NCBI RefSeq assembly: GCF_027923905.1
Contig: NZ_AP026966.1
Span: 986,001 to 1,050,000, forward strand
Direction of reading: 5' to 3'
Length of the DNA stretch: 64,000 bases
Origin: Massilia varians
GTDB lineage: Bacteria > Pseudomonadota > Gammaproteobacteria > Burkholderiales > Burkholderiaceae_D
Shown here: positions 8,258-16,812 of the stretch, piece after piece
Position numbering within the stretch: the stretch's first letter is position 1
Layout of the letters: the number at the start of each line of letters is the position of its first letter
The notes under the pieces: generated by a model
The model's input: only the letters and a program-made list of their open reading frames with translations
Database searches by the model: none
Told to the model about the DNA's origin: nothing
Translations under genes and position numbers: made by a program

Positions 8258-9439
8258 ATGCCCGCTCCCGCCGCTTCCGCCTGGCAGGCCTCGCTCGCGC
8301 GCGAGTGGGCGCGCCTGCGCGCCGACCGCTGGGACCTGGCGATGCTGGGGTGGATTCCATTATCCCTGTACTTTCTGACCTGGTGGATTTTTTCCGCCGG
8401 CATCGCCCGCGACCTGCCGCTGGCGGTGCGCGACCTTGACCAGTCCGCGCAGTCGCGCACCCTGGTGCGCATGCTGGACCAGTCGCCGGGCCTGCGGCCG
8501 GTGCCAGCCGCCAGCGATGCCGAGGCGCTGGCGGCGCTGCGCGCCGGCGAGGTGTTCGGCATCGTGTCGATCCCGGCGCAGATGGGAGAGCGTCTGGCGC
8601 GCGGCGAAGCGCTCGGCCTGCAATGGGCGTACAACGCCCAGTACCCATCCCATACCGGCGCGATGACGCGCGACGTGCGCGCCGTGGTGGCGACCATGTC
8701 GGCCGGCGCCGAGCTGCAGGGACGCGCCAGGCGCGGCGCCGCCCCGGTCCAGGCCGCGCAGCAGGTCGAGCCGGTCGCCACCCGCGCGGTGGCGCTGTTC
8801 AACGAGAACGGCAGCATGATCCCGGCGCTGGCCTTGCCGGCCGTGTGGAGCCTGCTGCACATCTGCGCCACCCTGGCCGCGCTGACCGCGATCGGGCGCG
8901 AACTGCGCGCCGCCACCGTGCCCGACTGGCTGGCTGCAGCCCGGGGACGGCCAGCCGTGGCCTTGCTGTCCAAGCTGGCGATCCCGGCGGTGGTCTTCCT
9001 GCTGCACGCGGTCCTGGTGGGTATCGGTTTCGGCGCGCTGCTCGGCTGGCCGGTGCTGGGCAGCGTGCTGGCGATGACGCTCGGCACCGTCCTGTTCGTC
9101 GCGGCCTGCCTGGCCCTGGGCACCTTCATCGTCGCATTCTCCGGCTCGCTGCGCTCGGCGCTGTCGGCCTGCGCCTTCGTCACCGCGCCCGCCTTCGCCT
9201 TTTCCGGCCAGGGCTTCCCGATTCTGGCGATGCCCGCCGCGGCGCGCCTGTGGGCCGAGGCGCTGCCGCTGACCCATTTCCTGGGCTTGGTCAACAACAC
9301 CTGGCTGTCCGGCGCGCCGCTGCGCTTCAGCCTGGGCGCGCTGGCCGCGCTGGCCGGCTTCAGCGCCGTGCTGGGCGCGGCTGGCTACCTGCGGCTGGCC
9401 GCGCGCATGCGCCAGCCCGACAGCTGGGGCAAGACATGA
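8258..9439 (+). CDS. ABC-2 type permease (first of two)
   Basis: A 393-residue membrane protein with one span near residues 30-48, a periplasmic domain of about 130-150 residues (LAVRDLDQSAQSRTLVRML and on) and a cluster of five to six spans from residue 190 onward. This is the ABC2_membrane_3 layout seen in YhhJ and YbhR. The stop overlaps the next gene's start (ATGA). These permeases normally work as a dimer with an ATP-binding subunit, which is not encoded anywhere in this window. Confidence 0.83.
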   Translation: MPAPAASAWQASLAREWARLRADRWDLAMLGWIPLSLYFLTWWIFSAGIARDLPLAVRDLDQSAQSRTLVRMLDQSPGLRPVPAASDAEALAALRAGEVFGIVSIPAQMGERLARGEALGLQWAYNAQYPSHTGAMTRDVRAVVATMSAGAELQGRARRGAAPVQAAQQVEPVATRAVALFNENGSMIPALALPAVWSLLHICATLAALTAIGRELRAATVPDWLAAARGRPAVALLSKLAIPAVVFLLHAVLVGIGFGALLGWPVLGSVLAMTLGTVLFVAACLALGTFIVAFSGSLRSALSACAFVTAPAFAFSGQGFPILAMPAAARLWAEALPLTHFLGLVNNTWLSGAPLRFSLGALAALAGFSAVLGAAGYLRLAARMRQPDSWGKT

Positions 9440-10581
9440 GCCGCCTGGCGGCCGCGTGCCAGGCCTGGCGCCTCACCTGGCGCGCGATCCTGGGCGACAA
9501 GGCGGCGCTGCTGCTGTTCTTCATCTCCGGCATCGTGTATTCCTTCTTCTATCCCTTGCCCTACAGCGGCGAAACGGTGCGCCGGGTGCCGGTGGCGGTG
9601 GTGGACCAGGATGGCTCGGCCCTGTCGCGCCAGCTGATCCGCTGGGCCGGCGCCCATCCGGGCCTGAGCGTGGCCGGCGTCACCACCCGCCCCGAGCAGG
9701 CCCAGGAATGGATCTGGCGCGGCGAGGCCGCTGGCGTGATGGTCATTCCCGCCGATTTCAGCGGCAAGCTGCTGGCCGGCAGGCAGCCGGAGGTCGAGGT
9801 AGGCGGCATCGGCGCCTATCCACTGCTGAACAAGGTGGCGCTCAACGGCCTCGCTGAAGTGGTGGGCACGCTGTCGGCCGGCATCGAACTCAAGCGCCTG
9901 GGCGCCGCCACGCCGTCGGCGCAGCAGGCCGCCGCGCAGCGCCAGCCCTTGTCGGTCGAGGCGCTGCCGATGTTCAATGTCAGCGAAGGCTATGCCTCGT
10001 ACATCGTCCCGGGCGTGGTGGTTTTGCTGATGCAGCAGACCTTCCTGCTCGGGATCGGCCTGTTGTTCGGCAGCTGGGCCAGCACCGGGACCTTCCCCTA
10101 TGCGGCCGGGACTGCCGCCTATGCCGGCGCGCTGGGCGCATTTGCCAGCGTGGTGCTGCTCAATGCCGCGTACTACTTCGGCTTCGTGCTCTGGTGGCAG
10201 GACTATCCGCGCGGCGGCAACCCGGCGGCCACCCTGGTGTTGAGCCTGCTGTACAGCGTCTGCGTGGCGGCGCTCGGGATCGTCATGGGCCTGTTCTTCC
10301 GCACCCGCGAGCGCAGCGTGCAGTTGCTGGTGGCCAGTTCGATGCCGGTGCTGTTCCTGGCGGGCCTGGTCTGGCCGGCCAGCGCCTTGCCGTGGCCGCT
10401 GCAAGCGCTGCGCTGGCTGCTGCCCTCGACCGCCGCGATCCAGGGTTTCGTCGCGGCCAACCAGATGGGTGCTTCACTGGCCGAACTGCGCCGTGAAGTG
10501 CTGGTCCTGGCGGGCCTGGCGCTGGTGTTCATCGGATTGGGCCTGCGCGGCTGGCGCCGGCGCGGGCATGCTGCTGTTTAG
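9436..10581 (+). CDS. ABC-2 type permease (second of two)
   Basis: A 381-residue protein with the same layout as the preceding permease: an N-terminal span (LLLFFISGIVYSFFYPL), a periplasmic domain (VPVAVVDQDGSALSRQ and on) and about five C-terminal spans. The two are probably paralogues that form a heterodimer. It starts inside the stop codon of the first permease and ends the operon; the next gene lies convergently one base away. No nucleotide-binding domain is fused to it. Confidence 0.83.
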   Translation: MSRLAAACQAWRLTWRAILGDKAALLLFFISGIVYSFFYPLPYSGETVRRVPVAVVDQDGSALSRQLIRWAGAHPGLSVAGVTTRPEQAQEWIWRGEAAGVMVIPADFSGKLLAGRQPEVEVGGIGAYPLLNKVALNGLAEVVGTLSAGIELKRLGAATPSAQQAAAQRQPLSVEALPMFNVSEGYASYIVPGVVVLLMQQTFLLGIGLLFGSWASTGTFPYAAGTAAYAGALGAFASVVLLNAAYYFGFVLWWQDYPRGGNPAATLVLSLLYSVCVAALGIVMGLFFRTRERSVQLLVASSMPVLFLAGLVWPASALPWPLQALRWLLPSTAAIQGFVAANQMGASLAELRREVLVLAGLALVFIGLGLRGWRRRGHAAV

Positions 10582-10582
10582 C

Positions 10583-11284
10583 CTACCAGGGCAACACGCT
10601 GCCGTCCCAGGACCGGAAGCTGCCGCTGTCGGCAGGCGTCAGCGCATCGAGCACGCGCAGCATGTCGGCGGCGGCGTCCCGGGCCGGGCGTCCGATGCTG
10701 TCGCCGCGGAAGGGCCGCGACAGATTGGAAGCGACCGTTCCCGGGTGCAGCGCGACCAGCACCGCATTCTTGTGGCTGCGCGCCACTTCGATGGCGGCGG
10801 TGTTGACCAGCATGTTGAGGGCGGCCTTGGACGCCCGGTAGCTGTACCAGCCGCCCAGCCGGTTGTCGCCGATGCTGCCCACCTTTGCCGACAGCATGGC
10901 CATGATGGCGCGTTCGCTGGCCAGCAGCGGGACAAAGTGACGCATGAGCAGGGCGGGCCCGAAGGCGTTGGCCTGGAAGGTCGCGAGCAGCTGCGGGTAG
11001 TGCAGGTCGGCCAGTCGTTTTTCCGGCATGAAGTCCGCCCCGTGCAGGAGTCCTGCCGCATTGACGATCAGGTGGTAGCGCGGCCCGTCCGCCAGCACGT
11101 GCGCCGCTTGCGCGATGCTGTCTTCGTCGGCGAAATCGAGGGGCGGCGTGGAATGGCGGTGCAGGGCGCGCACCGAGGCGCAGCGCGGCGCCTCGCCAAG
11201 CAAGTCGACGAAGGCGGCCCCGATCGACCCGGAAGCGCCCACCACCAGGGCGTGGAAGCCGTCGGGAAGGCTGTTCATCGTCAT
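10583..11284 (-). CDS. Short-chain dehydrogenase/reductase
   Basis: A 231-233-residue SDR. It has the Rossmann glycine motif (VVGASGSIG, near residues 12-20) for NAD(P) binding, a VNAAG segment and the catalytic Y-x-x-x-K (YRASK) near residue 140, all in the classical SDR order. The substrate is unknown. Two ATGs (11284 and 11278) are possible, and neither has a strong ribosome site. The start lies only 4 bases after the SOUL gene stop, so it is probably co-translated with that gene. Confidence 0.85.
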   Translation of the reverse strand: MTMNSLPDGFHALVVGASGSIGAAFVDLLGEAPRCASVRALHRHSTPPLDFADEDSIAQAAHVLADGPRYHLIVNAAGLLHGADFMPEKRLADLHYPQLLATFQANAFGPALLMRHFVPLLASERAIMAMLSAKVGSIGDNRLGGWYSYRASKAALNMLVNTAAIEVARSHKNAVLVALHPGTVASNLSRPFRGDSIGRPARDAAADMLRVLDALTPADSGSFRSWDGSVLPW

Positions 11285-11288
11285 GTTG

Positions 11289-11948
11289 TCAATCGAGCGC
11301 GAGCCAGATTTCGTTGCGCCGCATGAACCAGGGCGTGATCGGGGCGTCGTAGCGGGACAGCACCGGCTCGCCTTGCCAGGCGAGGCCTGCCGCGCGCAAG
11401 GCATCCTGGAGCCTGGCCAGGTGCCGGTCGTAGTTCGACTGTGACCAGAAGCCGGAATAGCGGATCACCGCGACCCGCTCGGGCGGCATGTCGCGCAACC
11501 TGACGCGCGAGTCCAGGGGTTCCGGCGCGTCCGCCGCGCTGATGCCCGCCGGCAGGACGAACTGGACCAGGAAGCCGTCCCGGCTGGCGCTTTGCGTCAC
11601 CGGCGCCGTCATCTCCAGCTTGACGGGCGTGGCCGCCTGGGTCACCGGCGCGGTCATGGCCAGCTTGCGCTCGCCCTTGTTGTTGCCGAAGATATAGCCG
11701 GCCAGGATGGGGAAGGCGCGGTTGCCGGCATCGCTCCCGGGACCCGGCACCACCACCTCGGCGACGGCATAGCCGGCATACTGCCGGATTTCAAAAGCAG
11801 GGAAGCGCTCTACGGTCGTGTAGGCAGGCTCTTCGACCGCGTGACTGCTCATGGGCCATATTGCCAGCGCGAGCAGGGCCACCGAGCCGATCAGCCATGC
11901 CACCTGCCCGGGCAGGGCGCGGCGGCGGACGTGTGGAACGCGTTGCAT
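11289..11948 (-). CDS. SOUL family heme-binding protein
   Basis: A 219-residue protein with an N-terminal membrane or signal segment (about residues 14-36) and a SOUL/HBP domain. Typical stretches are YTTVERFPAFEIRQY, the repeated MTAPV (twice, about 20 residues apart) and RVAVIRYSGFW. Family members bind tetrapyrroles. The ATG at 11948 has a GGAGG box 6 bases upstream, and the upstream in-frame ATG lacks one. It is followed immediately by the SDR gene. Confidence 0.87.
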   Translation of the reverse strand: MQRVPHVRRRALPGQVAWLIGSVALLALAIWPMSSHAVEEPAYTTVERFPAFEIRQYAGYAVAEVVVPGPGSDAGNRAFPILAGYIFGNNKGERKLAMTAPVTQAATPVKLEMTAPVTQSASRDGFLVQFVLPAGISAADAPEPLDSRVRLRDMPPERVAVIRYSGFWSQSNYDRHLARLQDALRAAGLAWQGEPVLSRYDAPITPWFMRRNEIWLALD

Positions 11949-12114
11949 GGAAGGCCTCCAGTGCGTGATGATCGGTTGACTACCCAGCTTTATCTTCCGG
12001 CGAAACCAGAGGGGTGACAAGCCCGCGCGGGACCAGGAGGGGCCTGCAGCGGGTCTTGTACGGGTCAAGATCGCGCGCGTGCCTGGAACCCGGGCGCAAG
12101 GACAGCGGCAAGGC

Positions 12115-13458
12115 TCAGATCACCCCTTGGGCCAGCATGGCGTCGGCCACTTTGACGAACCCGGCAATATTCGCCCCATCCACATAACTGATGCTGCCAT
12201 CGGCGCGTTTGCCGTATTTCAGGCACGAGGCATGGATGCCCTGCATGATCTGCAGCAGGCGGCCGTCGACTTCGTCGCTCGGCCAGGACAGGCGCGCGGC
12301 ATTCTGGCTCATCTCCAGTCCGGAGGTCGCGACGCCGCCGGCATTGCTGGCCTTGCCCGGCGCGTACAGCACGCCGGCCGCTTCGAATGCCTTGGCGGCC
12401 TCGATGGTCGAGGGCATGTTGGCCCCTTCGGCCACGCACAGGACGCCGTTGCGGATCAGGACCGCGGCGTCGTCGGCATCCAGCTCGTTCTGGGTGGCGC
12501 AGGGCAGCGCCACGTCGACCGGAACATGCCACGGTCGCACGCCTGCTTCGAAGCGGGTGCCGGTGCGCTGCGCGTAATCGCCGACGCGGCCATACAGGTG
12601 GTTTTTCACTTCCATCAGGACGGCCAGCTTTTCGCTGGTAAAGCCATCCATGTCGATCACCGTGCCGCTCGAGTCGGAGACGGTGACGACCCTGGCGCCC
12701 AGGGAGAGCGCCTTTTCCACGGCGTACTGCGCCACGTTGCCGGAACCGGACACGCTCACGCGCAGGCCTTCGAAGGAACGGCCGCGCGTCTTGAGCATCT
12801 CTTCCGCAAAATACACGGTCCCGTAGCCGGTGGCTTCCGGCCGCATCAGCGAGCCGCCGAAGCTCAGGCCCTTGCCGGTGAAGACGCAGTCGGCGCGATT
12901 GCTCAGTTTTTTCATCATGCCGGCCATGTAGCCGACTTCGCGGCCGCCGACGCCGATGTCGCCGGCAGGAACGTCGGTGTCGGCCCCGACATGGCGGAAC
13001 AACTCGCTCACGAAGGCCTGGCAGAAGCGCATGACTTCGCCCGGGCTCTTGCCCTTGGGATCGAAGTCGGAGCCGCCCTTGCCGCCACCCATGGGCAGGG
13101 TGGTCAAGGCATTCTTGAAGGTCTGTTCAAAAGCGAGGAACTTCAGTACCGACAGGTTGACGGAAGGGTGGAAGCGCAAGCCGCCCTTGTACGGACCAAT
13201 CGCCATGCTGTGCTGGATCCGGTAGCCGCGGTTCACCTGTACCTGCCCATGGTCATCTACCCACGAGACCCGGAACATCACCACACGATCCGGCTCGACC
13301 AGGCGGTCGAGCAGGCCTTGCTCGGCATACCTGGGATGCTGTTCGATGAAGGGCCACAGGCTCTCCATGACTTCGGTGACGGCCTGCAGGAACTCCGGCT
13401 GGCCGGGATTGCGGTCGGCGACGTGCTGCAAAAACTGATGTACAGATGCGTATTTCAT
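12115..13458 (-). CDS. gdhA: NADP-specific glutamate dehydrogenase
   Basis: A 447-residue hexameric-type glutamate dehydrogenase that interconverts 2-oxoglutarate plus ammonium and glutamate. It has the glutamate-binding signature PMGGGKGGSDFDPKGKS around residues 122-138, PAGDIGVGGRE, and the nucleotide fold beginning VSGSGNVAQYA. Length and start (MKYASVHQFLQ) match E. coli GdhA. The ATG at 13458 was preferred to the one at 13548 because the extra 30 residues match nothing in the family. It is a single gene with a long upstream region. Confidence 0.95.
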   Translation of the reverse strand: MKYASVHQFLQHVADRNPGQPEFLQAVTEVMESLWPFIEQHPRYAEQGLLDRLVEPDRVVMFRVSWVDDHGQVQVNRGYRIQHSMAIGPYKGGLRFHPSVNLSVLKFLAFEQTFKNALTTLPMGGGKGGSDFDPKGKSPGEVMRFCQAFVSELFRHVGADTDVPAGDIGVGGREVGYMAGMMKKLSNRADCVFTGKGLSFGGSLMRPEATGYGTVYFAEEMLKTRGRSFEGLRVSVSGSGNVAQYAVEKALSLGARVVTVSDSSGTVIDMDGFTSEKLAVLMEVKNHLYGRVGDYAQRTGTRFEAGVRPWHVPVDVALPCATQNELDADDAAVLIRNGVLCVAEGANMPSTIEAAKAFEAAGVLYAPGKASNAGGVATSGLEMSQNAARLSWPSDEVDGRLLQIMQGIHASCLKYGKRADGSISYVDGANIAGFVKVADAMLAQGVI

Positions 13459-13872
13459 GTGGTGTCCAAGATCGAGAATGTCTGAGTCCAGGCAGCTCCA
13501 TCGACGGCCATCGTCGACGTGATGCACGGGAGCGGCGAGCGCGACCAAGCTCCGGCGCCTTGCCGGCGGCTCGTCGTAGTGCGGCAGGCGTCACCTTGTG
13601 GGATCCGCCTCGCCGTATGGAGGAGTGGGTTGGCTACCCGAAGACAGAAACACCGATTTCATGGATCGGTGTCTCGATGTTGTTGTCGGCGCATGCGATG
13701 GATGCTCGCGCGCCAGGGGACTATGGTAGCAGAAGCGGCTGGGAGGGGCGATGGATGGAGCGGAAACGGCAAGCAGTGAGGGAAGGTGTTTCGTCGCTGA
13801 TGAGCCCAAGGAGAAAGTTCCATTATCGGAAGAGAAATGGTTTAATGTAAAAACATTTCTTATGGGGCTCGT
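13459..13872. other. Intergenic region with no gene between gdhA and the next ORF
   Basis: This divergent 414-base gap contains no convincing coding frame. It holds an 8-bp-stem hairpin (13650-13672, ACACCGAT and ATCGGTGT arms). Near the right end is an AT-rich nested inverted repeat (13834-13859, GAAATG and CATTTC arms) directly ahead of the orphan gene start. Base composition shifts from GC-rich to AT-richer around 13790. Promoters for both flanking genes probably lie here, but none is clear. Confidence 0.5.
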
Positions 13873-14721
13873 ATGGCGGAACTTCTTCAATACGCGGAAA
13901 ATGCCGAAAAGGTATTCGTGTTCGACCAGGTCTATCCTCTGAGCGCTGCTACCGAGCAAGCGAATCAGAAAAAATTGAATGCTTTCGGGATGTTGGCGAA
14001 GCTTAATCCGTTCAAGCGCCCGAAAGAAGAAACCGTCCTCCTCTCGAAACACGTCTTGCGTTACGAGCCGTTCTGGCATGTGGTGACGACACGTTCTGTC
14101 GATTACTCGCGCGAGCTGGTCTATCCCGTGGAGATCGGTAATGCGTATGCAAAGAAAGTACTGATCAACGGGATGGAGTATTCGATCGCAGAGCAGGGAA
14201 ATAAACGGTCGATCAACCTGCAGGCAGTCGAGTTCTCTCATCGCAAGATCAATTACGAAGACCATCTGGACGGACTGTTGCGTGACCTGAAAAAGGGCGT
14301 GCTGGCAAATTACATCAACAAGTACAAGGTGCAGGAACATACGGTACTGGAGCTGTCCGAAGCGATTGTTCCACAACTGCGCCTGCCGATGCTCCTGCAA
14401 AAAATACGACAGACGCTGGACGCAGAAGTCATCAATGCCCATGAGTTCCAGGAAGACATCGTTACGATCGAAAAAATCTACCTGTACTACCGTCCGGTGT
14501 TTGCATTCGAATTCGCCTGGACGACCGAGGACAAGGTAGGCGTCATTGAAGTCGACGGCCTGACCGGCGAAGTGATCGAGAACGGGCAGTGGTTCAAGGA
14601 AAAGCTCCAGGCGATCACGACGCGTGAAATGCTGTTTGAAATGGGCTCGGAGCTGGCCGGCGCCCTGGTTCCCGGTGGTGGAACGGCTGTCAAGGTGATC
14701 GAAAGGATCACCGCCAGCTAA
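13873..14721 (+). CDS. Orphan hypothetical protein, AT-richer than neighbours
   Basis: A 282-residue soluble protein with no signal peptide that I do not recognise. It is rich in Lys, Glu, Ile and aromatic residues, with a basic stretch near residue 45 (LNPFKRPKEE), a helical middle, a beta-rich segment KVGVIEVDGLTGEVIENG near 220-240, and a glycine-rich amphipathic end (GALVPGGGTAVKVIERI). Codon use is clearly less GC-biased than in gdhA or later genes, which suggests transfer from another background. The ATG at 13873 has only a weak ribosome site. A strong palindromic terminator follows at 14784. Confidence 0.7.
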   Translation: MAELLQYAENAEKVFVFDQVYPLSAATEQANQKKLNAFGMLAKLNPFKRPKEETVLLSKHVLRYEPFWHVVTTRSVDYSRELVYPVEIGNAYAKKVLINGMEYSIAEQGNKRSINLQAVEFSHRKINYEDHLDGLLRDLKKGVLANYINKYKVQEHTVLELSEAIVPQLRLPMLLQKIRQTLDAEVINAHEFQEDIVTIEKIYLYYRPVFAFEFAWTTEDKVGVIEVDGLTGEVIENGQWFKEKLQAITTREMLFEMGSELAGALVPGGGTAVKVIERITAS

Positions 14722-14783
14722 TGCATGCGCCGGCAAGCTTCCAGGGGGAGCATGCCGCACTCCCAGCTTGCCCTCATCGAGCC

Positions 14784-14805
14784 AACGCCACCCTAGGGTG
14801 GCGTT
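14784..14805. terminator. Palindromic terminator after the orphan gene
   Basis: A 22-base perfect palindrome (AACGCCACCC and GGGTGGCGTT arms joined through TA) lies 62 bases after the orphan gene stop and is followed by GTTG. The same AACGCCACC-type stem recurs at other gene ends in this window. Confidence 0.65.
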
Positions 14806-14860
14806 GTTGCTTGCGTCATCCGCTCGGCATGGCCGTGACCGGGCAGGCCAGGCACAGTAT

Positions 14861-14869
14861 TGTTAGAAT
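14861..14869 (+). promoter_or_regulatory. Extended -10 promoter element
   Basis: TGTTAGAAT matches an extended -10 (TG-n-TAnaaT). It would place the transcript start near 14876, upstream of the membrane-protein gene. It overlaps the TTG at 14860, which argues against that codon as the translation start. No good -35 box is seen. Confidence 0.4.
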
Positions 14870-14907
14870 CCGCCATACCTTTCACGTTCATCTGCAGGAG
14901 TACACAA

Positions 14908-15393
14908 ATCCTACGTCTTTTGATCAATGCGGCAATACGTTCGCCCAAGTTAACGCTCGCCGTTGCCTTGCTGCTGCTGGCAGCGCTGGCCGGTACGATG
15001 ACCTATACCGGCTTCCTGGTCATCGGGGTGCTGGCCGCTCATTTCGGCACGAGCCGGTTTCTGGCGGGACTGCTGCTTGCCGTCCTGTTTGCACGATTTC
15101 CCTCGATAAGCAAGGGCAAGCTGCGCGTCGTCGGTCTCTTGCCCAAACCCGTGCGCCGGCCGCTGATGGCGGGCATCCTCGCACTGTGCTTGCTGAACTT
15201 CGTGTGGTTGGGCGACAGCGTGTCCGCAATATTTACGGGCTTTAGCCTGGCGTTTCTTCTCGGCTATCCCTGGTTACGGCGAACCCTGTTCGATCGGATC
15301 GTCGCGTCCGTCTCCACGTTCACCGGCCGGCGCCCCGCGAACAGCCGCGACGATATGGTGATCGACGGCGAATTCAGGGAAAAGAAGGAATGA
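14908..15393 (+). CDS. Small multi-span membrane protein, unusual start
   Basis: About 161 residues, mostly hydrophobic, with three to four predicted spans (around residues 12-30, 32-62, 78-95 and 100-118) and a charged C-terminal tail (GEFREKKE). I do not recognise the family. The frame has no ATG near its 5' end. An AGGAG box at 14896-14900 is correctly spaced for an ATC codon at 14908. The other choices are TTG at 14860 (on top of the -10 element) and TTG at 14920 (19 bases from the AGGAG). The stop is certain; the start is not. Confidence 0.6.
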   Translation: MLRLLINAAIRSPKLTLAVALLLLAALAGTMTYTGFLVIGVLAAHFGTSRFLAGLLLAVLFARFPSISKGKLRVVGLLPKPVRRPLMAGILALCLLNFVWLGDSVSAIFTGFSLAFLLGYPWLRRTLFDRIVASVSTFTGRRPANSRDDMVIDGEFREKKE

Positions 15394-15414
15394 GAGGAAT
15401 CTGAGTTCCGGAAA

Positions 15415-15446
15415 CAAAAACGCCAACCTGCATGGGTTGGCGTTTT
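15415..15446. terminator. Bidirectional terminator between membrane gene and tRNA-Phe
   Basis: A stem of AACGCCAACC and GGTTGGCGTT arms, with runs of A before it and T after it, gives a rho-independent terminator on both strands. It serves the membrane-protein gene on + and the tRNA-Phe transcript on -. Confidence 0.85.
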
Positions 15447-15460
15447 TACTGCGACGTTCT

Positions 15461-15536
15461 TGGTGGCCCGGGGCGGAATCGAACCACCGACACAAGGATT
15501 TTCAATCCTCTGCTCTACCAACTGAGCTACCAGGCC
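15461..15536 (-). tRNA. tRNA-Phe (GAA), copy 1
   Basis: A 76-base cloverleaf read on the minus strand: it starts GGCCTGGTAGCTCAG, has anticodon GAA in loop TTGAAAA, the T-loop GGTTCGATTCC, and encodes the 3' CCA. All four stems pair, with one G-U in the acceptor. It is identical to copy 2 at 43338-43413. An extended -10 (TGCTAGAAT, 15555-15547) lies just upstream. Its 3' end faces the AT-richer orphan-gene patch. Confidence 0.97.
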
Positions 15537-15603
15537 AAGGGCTCGCATTCTAGCACAAGGCCGGGCGCTGCGGTAGTGCCTGATTGAAATCAGGCCGGAA
15601 TCC

Positions 15604-16170
15604 TCATTCGCCCTGCCTGGTCGGCACCAGCCGGTTCATGTCCAGCCCCTGGGCGCGCAGCCGGCCGAGCAGGGCGTCGTAGACGGCCGGGTCGACCTTC
15701 GGCGTGCGCGACAGGATCCACAGGTATTCGCGTTTCGGTTCGCTGACCGCGGCCAGCTGGTAGTCCGGGTCGAGGTCGATCACCCAGTAGTCGCCCCACA
15801 CCATCGGCAGCCAGGACACGATGGCGGGCGCGAAGCGCACTTTCAGCTTCGGCGAGGTGGCCTCGCCGATCTGGCGCGCCACGGCCTTGGCATCGTCGGT
15901 ACTGCCGTCGGCGCGCCGGCAGCGGTTGAGCACGTCCACCCGGCCGTCGTCGCGCAGGCTGTAGGTGGCGGTGGTGAAGCCGACGCACTTCTTCTGGAAG
16001 TCGTTCGGAAACTTCGCGATCTCGTACCAGGTGCCCATGTAGCGCTTGACGTCGAGCGCGGGAATCGTGGCCAGCGGTTTGGCGCCGGCTTCGGCCGTGT
16101 CCGCGGCCCGGGCCGGGGCCACGGACAGCATCAGCAGGGACAGCATCGGTGCAAGCAGGAAGGTTTTCAT
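15604..16170 (-). CDS. Lipocalin family protein (Blc-like)
   Basis: A 188-residue protein with a Sec signal peptide (residues 1-22, SVAPARA-A) and a bacterial lipocalin domain. It has the G-x-W motif in MGTWYEIAKFPN near residues 45-56 and a second conserved stretch WGDYWVIDLDPDYQ. Bacterial lipocalins bind lipids in the periplasm or at the outer membrane. No lipobox cysteine is present, so unlike E. coli Blc it looks soluble and periplasmic. Confidence 0.9.
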   Translation of the reverse strand: MKTFLLAPMLSLLMLSVAPARAADTAEAGAKPLATIPALDVKRYMGTWYEIAKFPNDFQKKCVGFTTATYSLRDDGRVDVLNRCRRADGSTDDAKAVARQIGEATSPKLKVRFAPAIVSWLPMVWGDYWVIDLDPDYQLAAVSEPKREYLWILSRTPKVDPAVYDALLGRLRAQGLDMNRLVPTRQGE

Positions 16171-16251
16171 CGTCGTTCCCGTGAATGGTCGAGCGTCGAT
16201 GGTAGCCGAAGCGGGCGCGGCCCCGCCGTACGCCAGCGCACGAAATACGCG

Positions 16252-16737
16252 CTAGGTGCGCGCGGCGGCGCGCTCGGCGTGGCGGCGTTCGAGTTCCAGC
16301 CGGGCGGCCTTGCGCGCCCGGGCTTCCTCGAAGCGGCGATGCTCGTCCTGGGTCGCCGGCTGCAGGGGCGGCACCGCCACCGGCTTGCGGTCGTCGCCTA
16401 CGGCCACCATCGTGAAGAAGCAGCTGTTCACGTGGCGCACCACTTTTGAACGGATGTCCTCGGCGATCACCTTGATCCCGATCTCCATCGAGCTGCGGCC
16501 GGCATAGTTCACCGAGGCCAGGAAGGTCACCAGCTCGCCGACGTGGATCGGCTGGCGGAAGGTGACCTGGTCGACGCTCATCGTGACCACGTAGCGGCCG
16601 GCGTAGCGGCTGGCGCAGGCATAGGCCACCTGGTCGAGCAGCTTGAGGATGGTGCCGCCGTGGACGTTACCGGAGAAGTTGGCCGTGTCAGGGGTCATCA
16701 GGACCGTCATCGACAGCTGGTGGGAAGGCAGGTTCAT
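16252..16737 (-). CDS. Acyl-CoA thioesterase, hotdog fold (YciA-like)
   Basis: A 161-residue hotdog-fold protein that hydrolyses acyl-CoA thioesters in the cytoplasm. The family signature is clear: MTPDTANFSGNVHGGTILKLLD (with the N-x-H-G-G segment near residue 25), VTMSVDQVTF and the C-terminal SCFFTMVAV. The last 30 residues form an Arg/Glu-rich helix. It is divergent from nothing and lies upstream of the chemoreceptor gene on the same strand. Confidence 0.88.
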   Translation of the reverse strand: MNLPSHQLSMTVLMTPDTANFSGNVHGGTILKLLDQVAYACASRYAGRYVVTMSVDQVTFRQPIHVGELVTFLASVNYAGRSSMEIGIKVIAEDIRSKVVRHVNSCFFTMVAVGDDRKPVAVPPLQPATQDEHRRFEEARARKAARLELERRHAERAAART

Positions 16738-16785
16738 GCAGGACTCGACAGAAGCTAGGATGACGCTATGGTGCGCCAGAATCGC

Positions 16786-16806
16786 CCGGCCGGCAATGCC
16801 GGCCGG
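16786..16806 (-). terminator. GC hairpin after the chemoreceptor gene
   Basis: A 9-bp perfect stem (CCGGCCGGC and GCCGGCCGG arms) with a 3-base loop lies 6 bases after the chemoreceptor stop. There is no T tract, so it may only stabilise or pause the transcript. Confidence 0.45.
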
Positions 16807-16812
16807 CGGCGC

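Noticed and set aside
7159..9300. A long minus-strand frame opposite the exporter operon
   Set aside because: It overlaps three well-supported genes and shows no protein-like pattern.
14860..15393. TTG at 14860 as the start of the membrane protein
   Set aside because: The codon overlaps an extended -10 element, so it would lie upstream of the transcript start.
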